Below, piece after piece: positions 8,332-17,325 of a DNA stretch of 47,860 bases (position 1 is the stretch's first letter; the number at the start of each line of letters is the position of its first letter). The position numbers were made by a program, and so were the translations under genes. The notes under the pieces are model-generated. The model did no database searches. It saw only the letters and a list, made by a program, of their open reading frames with translations, and was not told the DNA's origin. The stretch comes from Lichenibacterium ramalinae (GTDB taxonomy: Bacteria > Pseudomonadota > Alphaproteobacteria > Rhizobiales > Beijerinckiaceae): positions 1 through 47,860 of the forward strand of contig NZ_QYBC01000005.1 of the NCBI RefSeq assembly GCF_004137085.1. Direction: 5' to 3'.

Positions 8332-9555
8332 TCAGGTGAGGGTCACGGGCAGCGCCGCGAGGCCGCGGAAGTGGTAGCGGTCGGCGAAGCGGGGCGGTCC
8401 GGCGAGGCGGAGCCGGGGGAAGCGGCCGAACAGCACCGGCAGGGCGATCTCCAGCTCCAGGCGCGCCAGCGGGGCACCGAGGCAGAAATGCAGCCCGCCG
8501 CCGAAGGCGGTATGCGGGGCGGCGGGCCGCGCCGGGTCGAAGCGGTCGGGGTCCGGCCAGCGGGCCGGGTCGCGGTTGGCGGCGCCGATGAGAAGGCCGA
8601 TGCGGTCCCCGGCCGCGAGGTCGACGCCGCCCACCGTGGCGGGCTCCAGCGCGAAACGCGTGAAGAGGTGCAGCGGCGGCTCGAAGCGCAGCACCTCCTC
8701 GACGGTGGCGCTCGTCGCCTCCGGCACCCGCACCAGCGCCGCCGGATCGAGGCCGCTCGCCAGGATGGCGGCGACCCCGTTGCCGATGGCGTGGACCGTG
8801 GCCTCGTGGCCGGCATTGAGCAGCAGCACGGCATTGGCGACGGCCTCGTCCTCGGAGATGGCGTCGCCCGCCGTCGCCAGCAGCGTCAGGAGGTCGTCCC
8901 GCGGGGCCCGTCGCCGCGCCGCCAGATGGGCGCCGAGATAGGCCGAGAAGTCCCGCGTGGCGGCGACGGCGGCGTCCTCGTCGGCGCGCGTCCTGGCGGG
9001 GCGATACATCGCCACCATGGCGTGCGACCAGCCGAGCAGGCGGGGCGCGTCCGCGGCCGGCACGCCCAGGAGCTCGGCGATGACCGACACCGGGATCGGC
9101 TCGGCGAAGGCCGGCAGGAGGTCGACGGGCCCGGGCGGGGCGGCGGCGAGGCCGTCGGCGAGCTGCCCGGCCAGGGCCGCCACGCGCGGGCGCAGGCCTG
9201 CGATGGCGCGCGACACGAAGGCCCGGTTGACGAGCCGCCGCAGCCGCGTGTGGGCGGGCGGCTCGCGCTCCAGCATCGACAGGGCGTCGAGGTCGTGGAA
9301 CGGCTTCACGTGGGCGGGGACGGGCGGGGCGCCGCCCGGCGCCTCGCGCCCGAAGCGCCGGTCGCGGAACAGCGCCTCGACGCCGTCGGCGTCGGCGCAG
9401 CACCAGTGGCCGTAGTCTTCCCAGAAGAAGACCGGGCCGACGTCCCGCATGGCGGCATAGGCGCCGTAGGGGTCCTGCACGAAGGCGGGATCCGTCGGCG
9501 ACAGCCGCACGCGCCGCCGCGCGGCATCGACGGCGAGGCCCGGCGGGAGGCTCAT
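8332..9555 (-). CDS. Cytochrome P450
   Basis: 407 residues, soluble bacterial class. The heme-binding loop is FGGGLHFCLGAPLAR with the thiolate ligand C358. The K-helix ExxR is E287-R290 (EEVLR), and the C-helix region is PPAHTRLRRLVNRAF. The I-helix reads LLLNAGHEATVH (243-254). The residue after the acid, normally the oxygen-activating threonine, is alanine (A252), with T253 next to it. The gene starts 7 bp after the stop of an MFS exporter on the same strand, so the two are almost certainly one operon. No ferredoxin or reductase gene is in the window, so redox partners must come from elsewhere. The substrate is unknown. Confidence 0.93.
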   Translation of the reverse strand: MSLPPGLAVDAARRRVRLSPTDPAFVQDPYGAYAAMRDVGPVFFWEDYGHWCCADADGVEALFRDRRFGREAPGGAPPVPAHVKPFHDLDALSMLEREPPAHTRLRRLVNRAFVSRAIAGLRPRVAALAGQLADGLAAAPPGPVDLLPAFAEPIPVSVIAELLGVPAADAPRLLGWSHAMVAMYRPARTRADEDAAVAATRDFSAYLGAHLAARRRAPRDDLLTLLATAGDAISEDEAVANAVLLLNAGHEATVHAIGNGVAAILASGLDPAALVRVPEATSATVEEVLRFEPPLHLFTRFALEPATVGGVDLAAGDRIGLLIGAANRDPARWPDPDRFDPARPAAPHTAFGGGLHFCLGAPLARLELEIALPVLFGRFPRLRLAGPPRFADRYHFRGLAALPVTLT

Positions 9556-9562
9556 CCCCGTC

Positions 9563-11032
9563 TCAGGCCGATTCGGTACGGTCGTAGCCGTCGTTCAGCG
9601 CCGCCGCCGTCACCGGACGGGGCCGGCGGTGGCCGCTGATCTCGGCCCCGGCCTTCGGGGAGAAGCGCAGGTTCCAGATCGTGGCCGACAGCGAGATGCC
9701 GGTCACGACCAGGAAGGCGACCGAGAAGTCGCCGAGCTGCGGATGGGCATGGTCGCGCAGCACCATCGAGCCCTCGAGCGCCAGGGCCGCCGTGCAGATG
9801 CCGACCGACAGCATCAGCTGCTGGAACGTCGTGTAGAAGCTCGTGGCCGAACTCATGCGGGCGGGCGGCACGGCGTCGTACGCCACCGTGTTGTAGGCGG
9901 TGAACTGGAACGACATGAAGAAGCCGCACAGCATCAGGATGGCGAACATGGCCGGAAAGGGCAGGCCCGGCCGGAAGGCCGCGCAGCAGGCGTAGCCGCA
10001 GCTCGCCACGACGCCGTTGACGATGAGGCTCGAGCGGAAGCCGAACCGCCGCAGCAGGCCGGGCGCGAAGGCCTTCATCGACATGGAGCCGAGCGCGGTG
10101 GCGACGACGACGCCGCCGCTCTGCGCCGCCGTGAGGCCGAAGTCGAGCTGCAGCATCAGCGGCAGCAGGAACGGCTGCGCGCCCTGGGTGATGCGGGTCA
10201 GCGAGCCCGCGATGACCGAGGTGCCGAAGGACGGCAGCCGCATCAGCGACAGGTCCATGATGGGGTCGGCGGTGCGCCGGGCGTGACGCACGTAGAGCAG
10301 GCCGAAGCCGAAGCCGACCGCCAGCAGCAGCCCGACCAACGGCGCGAGGTCCGGGTGGCTGGCGAGCTCGAAGCCGAAGAACAGGCAGCCGAGCGCGATC
10401 CCCGACAGCGCCATGCCGGACCAGTCGAAGGGCCCGACCGCGTCGCCGTGGGTGTTCTCGATGAAGCGCAGCACGAGGCCGAGGCCGAGCAGGCCGATCG
10501 GGATGTTGATGTAGAAGATCCAGCGCCAGTCGAGGAAGGTGACGATGAAGCCCCCCACCGGCGGCCCCACGATGGGGCCGATCATGGCCGGCACCAGCAG
10601 CCAGGACATGGCCGACACGAGGTCCCGCCGCTCGACGGAGCGCAGCAGGACCAGCCGGCCCACCGGCATCATCATGGCGCCGCCGAGCCCCTGGAAGGCC
10701 CGGGCCAGGACGAAGAGCGGCAGGTTGGGCGCCTGGGCGCAGAGGGCCGAGCCCAGCATGAAGACCGCGATGGCGGCGGCGAAGACCGTGCGGGCCCCGT
10801 ATTTGTCCGCCACCTTGCCGCTGGCCGGGATGAAGATCGCCAGGGACAGGAGGTAGGAGGTGAGCGCGATGCTCATGCTGGGCGCGGCCACGCCGAAGTC
10901 TCGCGCCATGGTGGGCAGGGCGGTGGCCAGGATCGTGGCGTCGAGCTGTTCCATGAACATCGCGCTCGCCACGATCAGGGCGATGAAGCGGAAGTTCAGC
11001 GGCTGGGAGGCCGGCAGCGTGGCAGCGGTCAT
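9563..11032 (-). CDS. MFS drug/proton antiporter, DHA2 (EmrB/QacA) type
   Basis: 489 residues with about 14 predicted membrane helices. DHA2 landmarks are visible. MEQLDATILATALPTMARDF is the motif D1-like first helix. GKVADKYGARTVF is motif A. GPIVGPPVGGFIV is motif C of proton-coupled exporters. WRWIFYINIPIG follows motif C, as in EmrB relatives. It probably exports a hydrophobic compound from the cytoplasm. It is the first gene of an operon with the cytochrome P450, which suggests export or detoxification of a P450 substrate or product. The 399-bp upstream region has a 16-bp inverted repeat. No EmrA-type membrane fusion gene is nearby. Confidence 0.92.
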   Translation of the reverse strand: MTAATLPASQPLNFRFIALIVASAMFMEQLDATILATALPTMARDFGVAAPSMSIALTSYLLSLAIFIPASGKVADKYGARTVFAAAIAVFMLGSALCAQAPNLPLFVLARAFQGLGGAMMMPVGRLVLLRSVERRDLVSAMSWLLVPAMIGPIVGPPVGGFIVTFLDWRWIFYINIPIGLLGLGLVLRFIENTHGDAVGPFDWSGMALSGIALGCLFFGFELASHPDLAPLVGLLLAVGFGFGLLYVRHARRTADPIMDLSLMRLPSFGTSVIAGSLTRITQGAQPFLLPLMLQLDFGLTAAQSGGVVVATALGSMSMKAFAPGLLRRFGFRSSLIVNGVVASCGYACCAAFRPGLPFPAMFAILMLCGFFMSFQFTAYNTVAYDAVPPARMSSATSFYTTFQQLMLSVGICTAALALEGSMVLRDHAHPQLGDFSVAFLVVTGISLSATIWNLRFSPKAGAEISGHRRPRPVTAAALNDGYDRTESA

Positions 11033-11431
11033 GGACTCGTGCGGTCGGCGACCGGGGGGCTCGTCCGCGTGATGAGGTCCCCAGGTCAGACATCGGGCTC
11101 GTGGCGCGCCCGTCCGGGCCGGGCGATGCCGCGTCGCGATGTCTGACCTGGGCTCCCCGTTTGCCGCGCGCGGGCGCAGTCTCTCGATCTGCGGTGAGGG
11201 ACGTGGTTCGGCGGTCCTGTCACTCTTATAGGTCGCTCATGTTCGGCGAACAGTGCCGGTTCCCGATGGCGGCCATGCGCTGCGGCCGGGGCTGCCGTAA
11301 CGGAAAATTAGGGCTCCCCTTCGAAACCGCCCGAGCCCGAGCGGGGCGGCGTCGACGGGCGGGCGGCTGGCGATGCCGCGAGCGATGCCGCGCCGCCGGG
11401 TGGCCTCGTCCCGACGTCGGGCCGGCAGGCG
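11033..11431. other. Intergenic region between the MFS exporter and the OmpW gene
   Basis: 399 bp without a credible gene. It holds the 5' control region of the MFS-P450 operon, including the inverted repeat at 11080-11152, and a short palindrome GTTCGGCGAAC at 11241-11251. The OmpW-side half contains nothing recognisable beyond possible 3' sequence of the OmpW transcript. Frames crossing it show no family resemblance. Confidence 0.6.
11080..11152. promoter_or_regulatory. 16-bp perfect inverted repeat upstream of the MFS-P450 operon
   Basis: CCCAGGTCAGACATCG at 11080-11095 is repeated as its exact reverse complement at 11137-11152, with 41 bp between. It lies 48-120 bp upstream of the exporter start codon, a suitable place for an operator pair or a leader hairpin. 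No regulator gene of TetR, MarR or LysR type is adjacent. The binding partner is unknown. Confidence 0.45.
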
Positions 11432-12172
11432 TCAGAAGCGGTAGCCCAGGCCCGCGCCCACGATCAGCATGTCGAGCTTCACCGTGGCGGAGACCGGCCC
11501 GACGTGGGCGACCTGGACCGGCAGGAAGATCTGCTTCAGTTCGGCATTGGCGTACCAGTTGCCGCCGAGATGATAGTCGAGTCCGACCTGGATCATGGGC
11601 CCGACCTGCGGATCGGATTTGATCGCCGTGACGAGGGGCCGCGCCGGCTGGTAGGCCAACGGCACCGTCGCGCCGACGCCAACGCCGACGTAAGGGTTGA
11701 AGGTCGACAACGGGAGCAGGTGGTACTGCAGCGCAGCCGTCGTCGAGGCACTCCAGACGGTCCCGACCGGGAAGTTGCCCAGGAGCGAGTTCCGGATGGA
11801 CGTCCGCGTCGGCACGATGCCGAACTGCGCCGCGACGGCGAAATGGTCGGTCATGAAATAGGAGACGTCGAGGTCCGGCAGGGCCCGCGCCGGCGTGACG
11901 ATCCGCCCTCCGATCAGGTCGATCCGGGACCGCTGGTCGACCGGTATGGCGCCGATGATCCTGCCGCGCACCAGGAAGCTCCCCGCCGTCAGCCCGCCCT
12001 CGAGCGGCGGCGCCGCGGGTTGCGGCGCGACGGCCGCGGGCGAGCGGGCGGGCGAGGGTGCGGGGAGATCGGCCGCCCCCCCGGACGAGGGCAGGGCGAT
12101 GGCGCAGGCGATGAGCGCGGTCCGGCACAGGTCGCCGCGTCGCGTTCTGCTGCGTCGTTCGATGTGAACCAT
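11432..12172 (-). CDS. OmpW family outer membrane protein
   Basis: 246 residues. The ATG at 12172 is preferred because GAGG lies about 6 bases upstream and a signal peptide begins there (basic MVHIERRSRTRRGD, hydrophobic TALIACAIALPSS, cleavage near GGAA-DLP). A proline/alanine-rich linker (about 38-62) precedes the barrel. The barrel opens with GSFLVRGRIIGAIPVD, as in OmpW, and ends with VGAGLGYRF, a typical C-terminal barrel strand with terminal phenylalanine. OmpW proteins are eight-stranded porins for small hydrophobic molecules. Longer frames upstream to 12535 lack family similarity. It lies downstream of the c-di-GMP operons on the same strand, with 163 bp between. Confidence 0.85.
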   Translation of the reverse strand: MVHIERRSRTRRGDLCRTALIACAIALPSSGGAADLPAPSPARSPAAVAPQPAAPPLEGGLTAGSFLVRGRIIGAIPVDQRSRIDLIGGRIVTPARALPDLDVSYFMTDHFAVAAQFGIVPTRTSIRNSLLGNFPVGTVWSASTTAALQYHLLPLSTFNPYVGVGVGATVPLAYQPARPLVTAIKSDPQVGPMIQVGLDYHLGGNWYANAELKQIFLPVQVAHVGPVSATVKLDMLIVGAGLGYRF

Positions 12173-12335
12173 GGGATCCTCGACGGTCATGGCCATTTCG
12201 GGCCGACGGAAAAGAGACGCTGCCTCGGGGGGCGGGCGCGGCGATGGGGTCAGTGCCGCGGCGTGGCGATCGCTCGCGATCCGGAGCTGGAGCGGATCCG
12301 CCGAAGGCGGAAGCGCTTGAGCGGCGCGCGGTGCT

Positions 12336-13583
12336 TCAGGTGGGATGCCACAGGATCGAGGCCGCGGCCGTCTCGACCGCCTCGCCGTCGCGGGCCGCCG
12401 GAACGCCCGGCGGCGTGTCGGACCCGGGCTTGCGCGGCACGGGAAGCCAGCCCACCCTGACCTGATTGCGGCCGTTCCGCTTCGCGGCGTAGAGGGCCGT
12501 ATCGGCCCGGGCCAGGGCGGCGTCGATCCGGGCATCCCCCTCTGCCACGACCGAGACCCCGATGCTGGCCGTGACGGTGACGTCCGCGCCGCCGAGGACG
12601 AAGGGGCTCCCGCTCACCGCCAGGCAGAGCCGTTCGGCGATGTCGACCGCCGTGTCGACGTCGGCCCGGTCCAGCAAGGCCAGGAACTCTTCGCCGCCCC
12701 AGCGCGCCATGACGTCGTCCTGGCGCATGATGCCGCGAAGCCGCGCGGGGAAACCGGCCAGCACCGCGTCGCCGCCGTCGTGGCCGTAGGTGTCGTTGAT
12801 GGACTTGAAGTGGTCGATGTCGATCAGCAGGATCGCGCCGCAGGGAGGGCCGGCCCGGCGCGCCACGGCCGCGAACAGGCCCCGGCGGTTCGCCAGCCCG
12901 GTGAGCGGGTCGGTCGCCGCCAGGCCGGCGACCCTCGCGTTCGCCCGTTCGCCGACCATCGCCAGATAGCCGACCTGGATGAGGACTCCGCACCACTGGT
13001 CGAAGAGCATCGCGTAGACGGCGGATTCCGGCGAGGCCAGGCGCTCTCCCGCGACATGGGCCAGGCCGATCGATGCGACGAAGGCGGTCGCATAGAGGCA
13101 GAAGCCGAATGCCACCAGGTATTGCGTCCACAGACGCATCTGGGACGTGGGCTTGAGGATCTCGAAGACGCAGAGGCCCGCCGTGAAGGCCATGATGACC
13201 AACTCCCCGGACAGCGCCCACGCCACCGAGAACTTCAGATGCAGCAACAGGCCGTACAGAAGGCCGGGACACAGGCTCAGCCCGGCCATGGCACGGACGG
13301 CGATGGACCTTTCGTGGAAGATGCGCAGGCCACACCAGGACAGCGCCAGGCTCGAGCCGTAGAGCGTGTAGACGATCGTGCCCAGGCCGACCCGCAGCGG
13401 CACGGCCGAAGGGCTGCCCAGCATGAGCACCGAGGCGATCAGCGAGCAGACGAGCGCGCCGGCCCACACCGCGAAATAGGTTTCCTTCGGCTGCCGCAGC
13501 AGGGTCACCAGGAACACGCTGACGAAGGCGAGGCGGCTGCAGATGCTGGCGACCCCAAGGGTGTGGAAGTCGAGCGCCGTCAT
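12336..13583 (-). CDS. Membrane-bound diguanylate cyclase (GGDEF)
   Basis: 415 residues. The first 210 contain about six hydrophobic helices forming a membrane sensory module without a named domain. The GGDEF domain occupies about 220-385. It has DPLTGLANRRG at its start, IDIDHFKSINDTYGH, the catalytic signature GGEEF at 296-300, and an intact inhibitory I-site R287-Q-D-D290 five residues before it. It should synthesise c-di-GMP from GTP with product feedback inhibition. The start ATG overlaps the stop of the upstream EAL gene as ATGA and has GGGAGG upstream, so synthesis is translationally coupled to a phosphodiesterase. The C-terminal tail of about 30 residues is unrelated to the domain. 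Confidence 0.92.
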   Translation of the reverse strand: MTALDFHTLGVASICSRLAFVSVFLVTLLRQPKETYFAVWAGALVCSLIASVLMLGSPSAVPLRVGLGTIVYTLYGSSLALSWCGLRIFHERSIAVRAMAGLSLCPGLLYGLLLHLKFSVAWALSGELVIMAFTAGLCVFEILKPTSQMRLWTQYLVAFGFCLYATAFVASIGLAHVAGERLASPESAVYAMLFDQWCGVLIQVGYLAMVGERANARVAGLAATDPLTGLANRRGLFAAVARRAGPPCGAILLIDIDHFKSINDTYGHDGGDAVLAGFPARLRGIMRQDDVMARWGGEEFLALLDRADVDTAVDIAERLCLAVSGSPFVLGGADVTVTASIGVSVVAEGDARIDAALARADTALYAAKRNGRNQVRVGWLPVPRKPGSDTPPGVPAARDGEAVETAAASILWHPT

Positions 13584-14518
13584 CCCTGACCTCCCAGGGC
13601 CAGGCAGGCTCGGCCGGCCCGGGCCTCGCGCTCGACCGGCGCCGTCACGGGCCCGCAGGCCGTCGCGGCCCGGGCCGATCCCCGGTCCCATGTCGGGTCC
13701 GCCAGCAGCCGACGCACCGCCGCGGCGTCGACGGGCCGGCTGAAGAGGAAGCCTTGCAGCTCATCGCAGCCGATCCCACGCAGCAGCGCGACGGCAGCCT
13801 CGGTCTCGACCCCCTCGGCCGTGACGGCCATCCCGAGGCCGCGTGCGATGTCGTGCATCGCCCGCACCAGGACCCAGTTGGCCTGGCTTTCATCGATGCC
13901 CTGGATGAACGAGCGATCGATCTTGAGCCGGTCGAAGACGAAGCGCTGGAGATAGCCGAGCGACGAATAGCCGGTCCCGAAATCGTCGAGCGCCACGTTG
14001 ACGCCGAGCGCGCGGATGCGGCGGATGCAGTTGATCGCGGCGGCCACGTCGCTGACCATGACGGACTCGGTCAGTTCGAGTTCGAGCCGGTGCGGCGGCA
14101 GTCCGCTCGCCTCCAGGGCGCTCGCGACCCGGTCGAAGAGCCCGGGTTGCCGCAGCTGGACGGGCGAAACGTTGACGGACACGCGGCAGTCCCCGCGCCA
14201 TGTCGCGGCCTGTCGGCAGGCCGTGTCGAGGACCCAGGTTCCCATGGCGCCGATCAGCCCATGGCGTTCCGCCACCGGCACGAAGTCGGCCGGCGATACG
14301 GGTCCCAGGGCCGCGTGGTGCCACCGCAGGAGCGCCTCGAAGCCCGTGACGGCACCCGTCGCGGCGTCGACGAAGGGTTGGTAGGCCAGCATGAGTTCGC
14401 CGCGATCCAGGGCGAGCCGCAGGTCGTCGACGCGAAACCGCGGTCGCCGGGTCGGGCCATCGCGCTCGACCGTCGAGCGCGTCCCGCCGGGCGCCGGCGC
14501 TGGTGCGGCGATCCTCAT
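13580..14518 (-). CDS. EAL-domain cyclic-di-GMP phosphodiesterase
   Basis: 312 residues consisting of a short disordered N-terminus (about 1-28) and one EAL domain. Catalytic motifs are intact: FEALLRW (E61-A-L), NVSPVQL, ELELTES, ALDDFGTGYSSL with the double aspartate, LKIDRSFI and VTAEGVET. It should hydrolyse c-di-GMP to pGpG in the cytoplasm. There is no sensor domain of its own. It is followed by a GGDEF gene with a 4-bp stop/start overlap, so a phosphodiesterase and a cyclase are made together. The start MRIAAPAP was chosen because frames upstream are low complexity. It lies 289 bp downstream of the coumarate ligase gene and may have its own promoter in that gap. Confidence 0.92.
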   Translation of the reverse strand: MRIAAPAPAPGGTRSTVERDGPTRRPRFRVDDLRLALDRGELMLAYQPFVDAATGAVTGFEALLRWHHAALGPVSPADFVPVAERHGLIGAMGTWVLDTACRQAATWRGDCRVSVNVSPVQLRQPGLFDRVASALEASGLPPHRLELELTESVMVSDVAAAINCIRRIRALGVNVALDDFGTGYSSLGYLQRFVFDRLKIDRSFIQGIDESQANWVLVRAMHDIARGLGMAVTAEGVETEAAVALLRGIGCDELQGFLFSRPVDAAAVRRLLADPTWDRGSARAATACGPVTAPVEREARAGRACLALGGQG

Positions 14519-14807
14519 GGACGTCGCCCGACGTCTTGGCCTTTGTGCATGACCCGCAACCCTCCGCTGCGGATCTTGTAGAGTCCCGGGTTTAACCGAC
14601 CGTTGCAATACGCCCGTCGAACGGGGCAAGACTCAACGTCGTGAATCGATGTCGACGCTCGGGCAGCCGCGGTGGGACCCGACCGTCGCGCCCCGTCGGA
14701 CCGACGCGCGCCCGCTCACTGGGGATCCAGCCTTCCGCTCGAACGGGATGTGTGGTTTTGCGATGTCGGGGACGCGACGTTTCCGGGGCCGAGGCCGCCG
14801 GGCGGCG

Positions 14808-16013
14808 TCACCAGTCCGAGGCCTTGCCCAGCGGGCCGGTCGGCAGCCGAGGGCCGAAGGCGATGGCCACTGGCCGTTCGGCGACCGGCAGTTCGGCGCG
14901 GATCCAGCCGGACAGGTCGTCCCGCAGGACCGCGACGTCGGCTCCGGCCTCGGGGACCACGAAGGCCTTGAGGCGGGTGCCCTCGTCCGGGCGCATCAGC
15001 CTCACCGCCGCCTCATGGACGCCGGGGCGTCCGCGCAGGCGTTCCGCCACGCGGTCGGGGTGGACGTTGATGCCGCCGACCTGCACGGCGCCGTCCCGTC
15101 GCCCCGCCAGGCAGAACCGACGCCCCTCGCGGGAGCGGATCCGGTCCGGCAGCCCGGCGCGCCGGCCGGAGCGATGAAGGATCTCGGGCGTCGCGTCGTC
15201 CAGCGGCGCGGCGAAATCCCAATGCGGCATGAGCGTATAGGCCGCCTCCGGCCAGCGCCGCACCGCCACACCGGCCGTCTCGGACGAGCCGTAGACTTCC
15301 GTCATCCCCGCCAGCCCGCGCTCGTGCAGCGCCGCGATCAGCGGTGGCGGGCAGGGCGCGGTCGAAACCGCGCCCTCGACGTCCTCCGGCCAGCCCGGCA
15401 GCGAGCGCTCGAGCCAGAGCCAGCGTTCGGGGACCGTGACGACGAGATCGCCCGGCGCGAGGGTGCGGGCCACCTCGGAGGCGCCGAAGCCGGTCGCGTC
15501 GACATGCGGCACGCCGAGCGCGTCCGGCAGCAGCGCGGCGAAGAGGAGGCCGAAGGCGTGGTGGGCCGGCACGAGGGTCACGACGCGGCGCCTGTCCCGG
15601 AACAGCCGGCCGAGATATGCGGCTTCGGTCAGCAGGGCTTCGCCCGCATGCCGGCATCGCTTCGGCTGCCCCGTGGTGCCCGACGTCGTCAGCGTGAGGG
15701 CGGCGACGCCGGATCGCCACCCGGCCTCGATCCGGTCCATCCAGCCCCCGAACGTGGCTTCGGCGGGCAGGTCGGTGTCGCAGCCGGCCTCGTGGAGGTG
15801 GAACATCTCGTTCACCGCCGCGGCGAGCCAGAGCGTGTCCAAGGAATCGCACCCGAGCCCCTCCGCCCCCGTGCCGATCGGCATGGACTCGGGCCAGGCG
15901 GGCGGCAGGCCGCGCGGCAGGGACGTGTCAGAGCCCGCACGGCCGCGGGCGACCCGAAGCTCCGCGGCGAGCAGGCTCTGCAGAACGGCCGAGAGGGCGC
16001 GGCGCGACAGCAT
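14808..16013 (-). CDS. pcl: 4-coumarate-CoA ligase, photoactive-yellow-protein type
   Basis: 401 residues, a compact member of the AMP-forming acyl-CoA synthetase superfamily. The phosphate-binding loop is TTSGTTGQPK (109-118). YGSSETAG is the adenine/substrate motif, and GRRDGAVQVGGINVHPDRV matches motif A8. PTGPLGKASDW at the C-terminus carries the catalytic lysine. The N-terminal 100 residues include GCDSLD (54-59) followed by a helix, resembling a carrier-protein-like segment seen in ligases that activate p-coumarate for PYP. Its position at the end of the EAL-PYP-GGDEF operon, 17 bp after the GGDEF stop, supports a role in making the p-coumaroyl thioester chromophore. Substrate specificity is inferred from context and family. 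Confidence 0.82.
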   Translation of the reverse strand: MLSRRALSAVLQSLLAAELRVARGRAGSDTSLPRGLPPAWPESMPIGTGAEGLGCDSLDTLWLAAAVNEMFHLHEAGCDTDLPAEATFGGWMDRIEAGWRSGVAALTLTTSGTTGQPKRCRHAGEALLTEAAYLGRLFRDRRRVVTLVPAHHAFGLLFAALLPDALGVPHVDATGFGASEVARTLAPGDLVVTVPERWLWLERSLPGWPEDVEGAVSTAPCPPPLIAALHERGLAGMTEVYGSSETAGVAVRRWPEAAYTLMPHWDFAAPLDDATPEILHRSGRRAGLPDRIRSREGRRFCLAGRRDGAVQVGGINVHPDRVAERLRGRPGVHEAAVRLMRPDEGTRLKAFVVPEAGADVAVLRDDLSGWIRAELPVAERPVAIAFGPRLPTGPLGKASDW

Positions 16014-16030
16014 CGCGGTTCGGTGGCGGT

Positions 16031-17314
16031 TCAGGCGGCCGCCTGACCGGGGTCGGACGCGACGACCCGGTCGCGGCCCGTGCGCTTGGCCACGTAGAGC
16101 GCGCCGTCGGCCGCCGCCAGCAGGTCGGCCAGGGAGGTGATGCCGCCGCCGAGGGCGCTGCATCCGAAGCTCGCCGTGATGCGCAGCGGGATCCCGCCCG
16201 CCTCCATCTGCTGGGCGGCGAGCGAGGCGCGCAGGCGTTCCGCGACGACGGAGGCCGCCGAGAGGGACGCTTCCGGCATCAGCGCGACGAACTCCTCGCC
16301 GCCGAGGCGGGCGAAGAGGTCCTCGGGGCGCAGCCCCGCCTCGCAGCGCCGCGCCACCTCGCGCAGCACGGCATCGCCGGCCGCATGCCCGTGCTCGTCG
16401 TTGACGCGCTTGAACAGGTCGACGTCGAGGAGCACGAGCGCCAGCGGAGTCCCGTCCCGGAGCGATCGCAGGATCTGACGCTCCGCCGTCTCGAAGAAAT
16501 GCGCGCGGTTGCTGGCGCCGGTGAGGTGGTCGCGGGTCAGCATCCGCCTGAGGTCGGCGGCGTCGCGGTGCTGGCGCGTCACCGCGCGGAGGATCATGGC
16601 GAACCCTTGCGCGACCCCGTCGGAGGGGTGGCGGAGGGCGATCAGCCGCTGGCACCAGTAGCGGCCTCCGTCGGCCAGGGCGTGCCAGCCCTCGTGCAGA
16701 TGCCAACCGTCCCGTCGCGCCACCGCGATGGCTTCGCCGGGCTGCAGCGTCGCGGAAGCGCGGTCGGGGCGGTCGAAGGCGGCGAAGCAACGCCCGACCA
16801 GCTCCGTTTCGGCGAAGCCGGTCTGCCGGGTCGCCGAGGGCATGGCGGCGTCGATGCACCCGGTCGCGTCGATGGACAGGACCGCGACGTCGTCGATGCC
16901 GTCGAGGAGCGAGGCGAACCAGGTTTCCGCCTGTTTCAGGCGGCGCTCGCGGGCCACCTGCTCGGTCACGTCCGACAGCGTCGCGACGTAGCGGTCCTCC
17001 GTCAGCTTGGAAACGCTGCAGGCCAGCACGCTCGACCGCGCGCCCCGTCCCGTGATGATGCGGTGGCCCTCGCAGATCGTGCCCTGCGGGGCCGCGAACT
17101 GTTGGACCATGTTGCGCAACTCGGGGGCGCAGCCCTCGAAGACATCGAAGAGGTTGGCCACGAAGGGACGGCCGGCCATGGGCAGGAGGAGGCCCATGGC
17201 GGCCGGGTTGATCATGCCGATGACGCCGGCGGCCGAAAACTCGACGAGCCCAGCCGGGCAGGCATAGAGGAACTGCAGCAGAGCTGTGTTTTCGGTCTCG
17301 ATGTCGGTCGCCAC
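16031..17314 (-). CDS. PAS-PAS-GGDEF diguanylate cyclase
   Basis: 427 residues from a GTG start preceded by an AGGGGG Shine-Dalgarno sequence. PAS domain 1 spans about 10-120, PAS domain 2 about 130-248, and the GGDEF domain about 255-425. In the GGDEF domain DHLTGASNR and LDVDLFKRVNDEHGH lead to the active-site GGEEF at 338-342. The I-site is R329-P-E-D332. No membrane segment is seen, so it is a cytoplasmic c-di-GMP synthase whose PAS domains may bind a cofactor or a partner protein. It begins 11 bp after the PYP stop codon. The natural hypothesis is that PYP signals to this enzyme, but no interaction motif can be read from sequence. Confidence 0.92.
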   Translation of the reverse strand: MATDIETENTALLQFLYACPAGLVEFSAAGVIGMINPAAMGLLLPMAGRPFVANLFDVFEGCAPELRNMVQQFAAPQGTICEGHRIITGRGARSSVLACSVSKLTEDRYVATLSDVTEQVARERRLKQAETWFASLLDGIDDVAVLSIDATGCIDAAMPSATRQTGFAETELVGRCFAAFDRPDRASATLQPGEAIAVARRDGWHLHEGWHALADGGRYWCQRLIALRHPSDGVAQGFAMILRAVTRQHRDAADLRRMLTRDHLTGASNRAHFFETAERQILRSLRDGTPLALVLLDVDLFKRVNDEHGHAAGDAVLREVARRCEAGLRPEDLFARLGGEEFVALMPEASLSAASVVAERLRASLAAQQMEAGGIPLRITASFGCSALGGGITSLADLLAAADGALYVAKRTGRDRVVASDPGQAAA

Positions 17315-17325
17315 GGCTGCCCCCC

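Noticed and set aside
14808-16013. Coumarate ligase considered as an ordinary fatty acyl-CoA or aryl-CoA synthetase
   Set aside because: Its compact length, the N-terminal DSL segment and placement in an operon with PYP fit the PYP-activation type better. Substrate proof is still lacking.
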